Part shown: positions 6,630 to 10,483 of the stretch, piece by piece | Layout of the letters: every line of letters begins with the position of its first letter | Numbering within the stretch: the stretch's first letter is position 1 | From: JBDNDK01 sp046719185 | GTDB lineage: Bacteria > Armatimonadota > UBA5829 | DNA: 10,483 bases | Direction of reading: 5' to 3' | Assembly (NCBI GenBank): GCA_046719185.1 | Contig: JBDNDK010000076.1 | Location: 1 to 10,483, forward strand | The notes under the pieces: generated by a model | Told to the model about the DNA's origin: nothing | The model's input: only the letters and a program-made list of their open reading frames with translations | The model's database searches: none | Translations under genes and position numbers: made by a program

Positions 6630-6654
6630 TTAGAATTATATTCAGATATTTTGC

Positions 6655-6693
6655 AAACCTGAGTGTTCCTTTACATTCAGGTTTTTTGTTTTT
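6655..6693 (+). terminator. Intrinsic terminator after the NlpC/P60 gene
   Basis: The arms 6655-6665 and 6674-6684 form an 11 bp stem with one G-U pair around an 8-base loop, followed by TTTTTTGTTTTT. It separates the hydrolase from the sigma-factor cluster. Confidence 0.85.
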
Positions 6694-6746
6694 ATAGAAT
6701 TATATAGCAGGTTTTTGAAGTATTTGTTGTTTAATACATAAGAGAT

Positions 6747-7298
6747 ATGTTTGATGTTGATACAGAGTTGATGATCAAAACTGCAAATGATGATGAATCT
6801 GCTTTCAAAGAACTTTTTGAACGCAATTATAATCGTGCAGTTAATATTGCATATAGAGTGATTGGTGATAAGGACATTGCAGAAGATATATCATTAGAAT
6901 CATTCTGCAATATATATAATAATAGAAAAAAATATTCACCTAAAGCCAAATTTACCACATATCTTTTTAGAATAGTAACAAATCTTAGTATCAACAAATC
7001 CAAATCAAAAAAAGAAACTGCTTGTGTAATATCAGAATTTCTAATTCCCATTAGTTCAGTTAAAGAATCAACACCAGAAGAAAATATTGCACAATCAGAG
7101 CTGGAAGAAAAAGTAAAATCAGCAATTCTCAAACTTCCATATAGGCAAAGGTTAGCATTAATATTTACTCAATATGAAAAAATCAGCTATTCAGAAACAG
7201 CCGAAATTCTCAAAGTGTCTGTTAAAGCTGTTGAGTCATTGGTTCACAGAGCAAAAGAATCACTAAGAAAAGAATTATCTGAATATATAAAAAAATAA
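6747..7298 (+). CDS. ECF-type RNA polymerase sigma factor
   Basis: 183 aa, normal for the group. Sigma region 2 spans about 15-85 (FKELFERNYNRAVNIAYRVIGDKDIAEDISLESF, then FTTYLFRIVTNLSIN), and region 4 about 120-176 (LPYRQRLALIF ... SYSETAEILKVSVKAVESLVHRAKESLRK) with a clear helix-turn-helix. Regions 1 and 3 are absent, as expected. It directs core polymerase to a small regulon and is normally silenced by the anti-sigma factor encoded next. ATG 6747 is the natural family start, but the ribosome site before it is weak (AAGAGA), which may keep levels low. I could not find a TGGAAC/CGTA pair upstream, so autoregulation is not shown. It starts a four-gene co-directional cluster. Confidence 0.93.
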   Translation: MFDVDTELMIKTANDDESAFKELFERNYNRAVNIAYRVIGDKDIAEDISLESFCNIYNNRKKYSPKAKFTTYLFRIVTNLSINKSKSKKETACVISEFLIPISSVKESTPEENIAQSELEEKVKSAILKLPYRQRLALIFTQYEKISYSETAEILKVSVKAVESLVHRAKESLRKELSEYIKK

Positions 7299-7349
7299 AT
7301 CGCAGGTTTTGCTTTTATATACTGTTATAAATATTGAAGGTGTCTAAAA

Positions 7350-7820
7350 ATGAAAAAATGCTGTTATGTAAAACAACTGAATATGTATCTGGACAAAGAA
7401 TTCTCAGAATCAGAAATTAAAGAGCTTGAAACACACATAAGTTCTTGTGAAGAATGCAAAAAAGAATTAGCAGAGCTTATTTCATTAAACTTACTGCTTG
7501 CCAGTGTTAAAAATGTTGAATCTGATAAGAATTTTGCAGATGTTCAGAGAAAGATTGCAGATACTAATACATCTAACAAAACTATGAATCAATTGTTCGG
7601 CTTACCAAGATGGTCTGTTGCAGCAATAGCAGTTGCAAGCATATTATTTGGATTTGTACTAGGCACTACAAATTTAAAGGAAACTTTGCAAGATAATCCT
7701 AGCCAAGAGCTTGTGGCAGATGCAATGGAACTCTGGACATTTGATGACATGGTGGCAGCTTCATTTGTGTATGGTCAAAAAAATACACATAATGGATCAG
7801 ACAATGGAGGTTCATTATGA
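7350..7820 (+). CDS. Zinc-finger (zf-HC2) membrane anti-sigma factor
   Basis: 156 aa. The N-terminal cytoplasmic domain carries the zinc-binding anti-sigma signature H29-x3-C33-x2-C36 within ETHISSCEECKKEL, plus a Cys pair at residues 4-5. One membrane helix spans about 88-106 (WSVAAIAVASILFGFVLG). The short C-terminus (107-156) would lie outside. The family binds its ECF sigma factor and releases it on a signal such as proteolysis or thiol/metal chemistry at the finger. It sits 51 bp after the sigma gene with the ribosome site GAAGGTG. Its TGA overlaps the ATG of the next gene (ATGA), so these two are translationally coupled. The outer part is short, so sensing may be delegated to the next two products. 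Confidence 0.88.
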   Translation: MKKCCYVKQLNMYLDKEFSESEIKELETHISSCEECKKELAELISLNLLLASVKNVESDKNFADVQRKIADTNTSNKTMNQLFGLPRWSVAAIAVASILFGFVLGTTNLKETLQDNPSQELVADAMELWTFDDMVAASFVYGQKNTHNGSDNGGSL

Positions 7821-8332
7821 CAAAGAACAGACTAATTTTAATTGTGATGATTGTTGCACTAGGTACAGCATCATATCTCACATCAAAGCATGTGCTGGCT
7901 CAAAATTATATACAAAAGGAAGTTGCACCTGAGTTTTTAATTCTGCAGAATCATTTGCAACTCACTGACTCACAAAGAAAAGCGATGGCAAAGATTGATA
8001 GTGAGTTTGCTCAAAGAAGACCAGAACTCAGGCAAAAAATTGTATCTGCAAGATTAAAATTGTTAGCAGTTCTTGAGGATGAGAATTCAACTGTTCAAGA
8101 TGCACAAGCTGCAATTACAGTTTTAAACAATGCTCAGCATGAAATGCATTTAGATACCATCACATACACTATTTTGCTTAGAGACAAATTAGAATCAAAG
8201 CAAAAACAACAACTTATAGCCACTATGACCAGAGGAATGTGTGCAGACTATTGTTCTATGGGTAGAAATCAAGGTAAAGGTAAACAAGGAATACCCGGAA
8301 TGCTTCATTGCGGTGGTAGAAGAAATCAATAG
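7817..8332 (+). CDS. Exported or membrane-anchored Spy/CpxP-like protein, possible metal or envelope-stress sensor
   Basis: 171 aa. The N-terminus has a hydrophobic segment (about 6-22) and a possible cut after VLA28; it could instead stay as an anchor, as in CnrX-type sensors. The body is helical and holds the LTxxQ-type motif of the Spy/CpxP/ZraP group (LTDSQRKAMAKI, 49-60), a charged helix PELRQKIVSARLKLLAVL and a second KQKQQL turn. The C-terminal tail has three cysteines (142, 146, 165) and a His, a possible metal site. ATG 7817 overlaps the anti-sigma stop by four bases and has GGAGG upstream. By analogy with CnrYXH-type loci it may tune the anti-sigma factor; this is inference from context. 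Confidence 0.75.
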   Translation: MTKNRLILIVMIVALGTASYLTSKHVLAQNYIQKEVAPEFLILQNHLQLTDSQRKAMAKIDSEFAQRRPELRQKIVSARLKLLAVLEDENSTVQDAQAAITVLNNAQHEMHLDTITYTILLRDKLESKQKQQLIATMTRGMCADYCSMGRNQGKGKQGIPGMLHCGGRRNQ

Positions 8333-8368
8333 TTTTTTAAAAGTTAAAAATTTTTGGAGGAACACAAA

Positions 8369-9040
8369 ATGAAAAAGGTTAATTATCTAACACTATTTCT
8401 AGCATTGATTATGATTTTAGGAACTGGTCTTGTTGTAGCACAAGGAACTGGTCCAAGATATGGCACAGGTCCAAGAGCTCAGCAAGGAATGGGATGCCCA
8501 ATGATGCCACAAGGTGGACAGGGAATGGTTCCCGGTGCAGGTATGGGCAGATGTTGCCCTGCTATGGCTCAGAATTTTAATTTAACTGATGCACAAATTG
8601 CTGGTATGAAAGAAATTAATGAAAGAACAATGGCACAATCTAAGTCTTTAAGAGAGCAAGTTGTTGATAAGCAAAAGCAACTTGCAGAGCTTTGGAAAAC
8701 ACCAGATGTTAATGCAGGTGCAATAAAAGTATTGAATTCTGATATAAATGTTATATACAGTCAACTTTATAACATAACAGTTGATGCAACTATTGCTCAA
8801 TATAATTTACTTAATGATGAGCAAAAGCAAATCATTGCACAGAAAGGTGTTGCAAATTGCTGTTGTATGAATTGTGGTTGCTGTGGTGCAATAGCATGCT
8901 GCTGTGTAACAGGAACTAAATGTGACGGACCTTGTCTTGTGATGGGAAGAGGATGCCCTAAGATGGGAGCCGGCTATGGAATGGGACCTAAAGAGGGCAC
9001 AGGTCCAAGAGCCCAACAAGGAACTTGCCCAATTCAATAG
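8369..9040 (+). CDS. Exported Spy/CpxP-like protein with Cys-rich metallothionein-like C-terminus
   Basis: 223 aa. Signal peptide 1-24 ends LVVA. The mature N-terminus is Gly/Pro/Met-rich with GTGPR repeats and Cys43, 62 and 63. The centre (about 68-158) is a Spy/CpxP-type helical domain with two LTxxQ-type motifs, NLTDAQIAGM and LNDEQKQII. Residues 164-196 are packed with 12 cysteines (CCC, C, CC, CCC, C, C, C), and a 16th Cys lies at 220. The N-terminal motif GTGPRAQQG recurs at 210-218. Such a tail could bind soft metals or be disulfide-linked outside the membrane; neither is shown. ATG 8369, eight bases after GGAGG, is preferred over an upstream TTG (8354) that would overlap the ribosome site. 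Last gene of the sigma cluster, 36 bp after its paralogue and followed by a terminator. Confidence 0.78.
   Translation: MKKVNYLTLFLALIMILGTGLVVAQGTGPRYGTGPRAQQGMGCPMMPQGGQGMVPGAGMGRCCPAMAQNFNLTDAQIAGMKEINERTMAQSKSLREQVVDKQKQLAELWKTPDVNAGAIKVLNSDINVIYSQLYNITVDATIAQYNLLNDEQKQIIAQKGVANCCCMNCGCCGAIACCCVTGTKCDGPCLVMGRGCPKMGAGYGMGPKEGTGPRAQQGTCPIQ
8462..8489 (+). repeat. 28 bp direct repeat, copy 1 (codes GTGPRAQQG)
   Basis: Matches 8996-9023 at 26 of 28 positions. Both copies are in the same gene and frame and encode the identical nonapeptide; the differences are silent. One copy lies near each end of the mature protein. Confidence 0.85.
8996..9023 (+). repeat. 28 bp direct repeat, copy 2 (codes GTGPRAQQG)
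   Basis: Second copy, 534 bases after the first. The mismatches are t/c and g/a at third codon positions, consistent with an internal duplication that has been kept at protein level. Confidence 0.85.
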
Positions 9041-9065
9041 ATTTTTCTTTTAAATATGAATCATC

Positions 9066-9100
9066 TAAAACACCCAGTTGTATAATAGCTGGGTGTTTTA
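9066..9100. terminator. Bidirectional terminator between the sigma cluster and tilS
   Basis: A perfect 12 bp stem, TAAAACACCCAG (9066-9077) with CTGGGTGTTTTA (9089-9100), around an 11-base loop. The A/T end pairs give a T-run in both directions. It serves the plus-strand cluster and the convergent tilS gene, and its right arm contains the tilS stop codon (TAA, 9100-9098). Confidence 0.85.
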
Positions 9101-10471
9101 ATATAAAGGAGGATTATACACAGCAACAAGCTTTAGGATTTTATCAGAGTTTGAATCTAGTTTTACTTCATCAGAAATTCCAACTCCAGCAACCCATACG
9201 ATTTTCTCATCATCTCTTAATATTGCAATTCTATGCCTGTTTTTTTCTTTAATCTTTTTATCTACAAAAACATCCTGAAGTTTTTTTGATTCTTTCATCC
9301 CCAATGGTACAAATCTATCACCATCTTTTTTTGAGGTAATTGTCAGATTTCCATTAATCTTATTCATATCTATATATGCAGTATATTCATCACTTTTTCT
9401 ATAATCGGGGTTATCTACATATTCAGAAATTATTTTTACACCAACCGAGTTGATATTAGTCTCTCCAGATAATAATAGTGGTGTTTGAAAAGATATGCTA
9501 TTCTTATTATCAAGTTCTTTATTTATTTTGAAGATATTATTTTTGCATATGGCATATAAATTTTCTGATGGCAAAGATATCTTGAAATCATTTTCAATGC
9601 ATAACAAATCAACTATTTCTTGAATATGATTAAATGATATAACTTGAGTATTATCTTTTACTCTTTCAATCTCTGTTCTTATAATTTTACTCGAAATTGC
9701 TTGTGGGAGTTGAGATAATCTTCTAGCATCTAATCCATCTTGAAAACACAAGTTATTGATACATAAACTAGACTGCAATTCAATAAAAAAATCTAATTCA
9801 TTAGATATATTTGCAAGTCTAGTTAATGCTGATTTGAGCTGAGGATTATAGTCATTAATAAGCTTTGGGATAAGGTCATTTCTAATTAGATTTCTAGTGT
9901 AGTCATTGCTTGCATTGGTGCTGTCAATTCTATATGCAATGTTGTTCTCTTCAATATATTTTTCTATATCAGCTCTGTATGTGTTTATAAGAGGTCTTAT
10001 ATAAATTCCATTTCTAGGCTTAATTGAAGCTAACCCAGTTATACCTGTTCCTCTTAATAAATTAAATAGCAATGTTTCGATTCTATCATCTGCATTGTGT
10101 CCAGTTGCAATATAATCTGCATTGATTCTTTTAGCAGTTTTTTCTAAAAATTTTTTTCTAACATTTCTTGCAATCTCTTCCAAACTGCCTTTTTGTTCAC
10201 TTTTCAATTTTGGCACATCAATAGATTCAGTTATTATCTCAATACCATAAATACCACATTGTTCAATTACAAATGCCTCATCATCATCAGATTCCTTGCC
10301 TCTAATATTATGATTCAAATGAGCACATACAATTTCAATGTCAAATTCATTTTTTTTTGAGATGAGTGAATGTAGTAATGCTGATGAATCTGGTCCTCCT
10401 GAGTATGCAACTAAAATTTTGCTGTTTTTGTTGATGAGGTTATATTGATATACTGAAGAAATAATATTCAT
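9098..10471 (-). CDS. tilS: tRNA(Ile)-lysidine synthase
   Basis: 457 aa, full length. It uses ATP and lysine to convert C34 of the CAU-anticodon tRNA-Ile to lysidine, so the tRNA reads AUA as Ile; it is essential in most bacteria. The PP-loop ATP site is SGGPDS (24-29), followed by the family strands CAHLNHNIRG (49-58) and ATGHNADDRIETLLFNLLRGTGITGL (122-147), the region that positions tRNA and ATP. The usual Gln after the Asp pair is Arg130 here. The C-terminal TilS domain is clear near the end (KKDGDRFVPLGMKESKKLQDVFVDKKI). ATG 10471 is the natural start; the bases before it show no strong ribosome site, and the window ends 12 bases upstream. AUA codons are frequent in this AT-rich window, consistent with need for the enzyme. 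Confidence 0.96.
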   Translation of the reverse strand: MNIISSVYQYNLINKNSKILVAYSGGPDSSALLHSLISKKNEFDIEIVCAHLNHNIRGKESDDDEAFVIEQCGIYGIEIITESIDVPKLKSEQKGSLEEIARNVRKKFLEKTAKRINADYIATGHNADDRIETLLFNLLRGTGITGLASIKPRNGIYIRPLINTYRADIEKYIEENNIAYRIDSTNASNDYTRNLIRNDLIPKLINDYNPQLKSALTRLANISNELDFFIELQSSLCINNLCFQDGLDARRLSQLPQAISSKIIRTEIERVKDNTQVISFNHIQEIVDLLCIENDFKISLPSENLYAICKNNIFKINKELDNKNSISFQTPLLLSGETNINSVGVKIISEYVDNPDYRKSDEYTAYIDMNKINGNLTITSKKDGDRFVPLGMKESKKLQDVFVDKKIKEKNRHRIAILRDDEKIVWVAGVGISDEVKLDSNSDKILKLVAVYNPPLY

Positions 10472-10483
10472 TGGAATTATATA

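Noticed and set aside
1..10483. CRISPR arrays, insertion sequences, tRNA or rRNA genes, phage genes.
   Set aside because: No regularly spaced repeats, transposase or integrase motifs, or tRNA/rRNA-like sequences were seen.

Overview
The window is low-GC DNA (roughly one third G+C by eye) from a bacterium. I cannot name the genus. An MttB-family corrinoid methyltransferase beside a class II glutamine amidotransferase, and a reductase with two 4Fe-4S motifs, suggest an anaerobe. Two exported Spy/CpxP-like proteins behind an ECF sigma/anti-sigma pair fit an organism with a periplasm, though this is not proven. Strong GGAGG-type ribosome binding sites and TTG start codons are both used.

Layout. 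(1) 1-1651, minus strand: an MttB-family methyltransferase gene starting at TTG 1651. Its last codons overlap the start of a class II glutamine amidotransferase gene, which runs off the left edge. (2) 1988-3091, minus: an aldo/keto reductase with a C-terminal 4Fe-4S region. (3) 3092-3503: a gene-free 412 bp stretch holding two related plus-strand modules. Each has a TGGAAC...CGTAGAA promoter-like pair, a pyrimidine-rich core resembling the 3' tail of 16S rRNA, and an intrinsic terminator. They look like tandem paralogous small RNAs. (4) 3504-4799, minus: pyrimidine-nucleoside phosphorylase. (5) 4877-6629, plus: an exported TPR protein, then an exported SH3-NlpC/P60 cell-wall hydrolase followed by a good terminator. 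(6) 6747-9040, plus: ECF sigma factor, zinc-finger membrane anti-sigma factor, and two exported Spy/CpxP-like proteins, the second with a very Cys-rich C-terminus. The cluster ends at a bidirectional terminator. (7) 9098-10471, minus: tilS, converging on that terminator.

How the genes may work together. The four-gene sigma cluster reads as one envelope or metal-stress circuit: the anti-sigma factor holds the sigma factor at the membrane, and the two small exported proteins sense or buffer the signal. The twin small-RNA modules carry an ECF-style promoter pair, so they might belong to the same or another ECF regulon; this is inference. The MttB-amidotransferase pair suggests methyl-group removal from a quaternary amine or N-methyl compound, linked to a glutamate-synthase-like complex whose other subunits would lie outside the window. 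The phosphorylase, TilS and the hydrolase are ordinary housekeeping functions.
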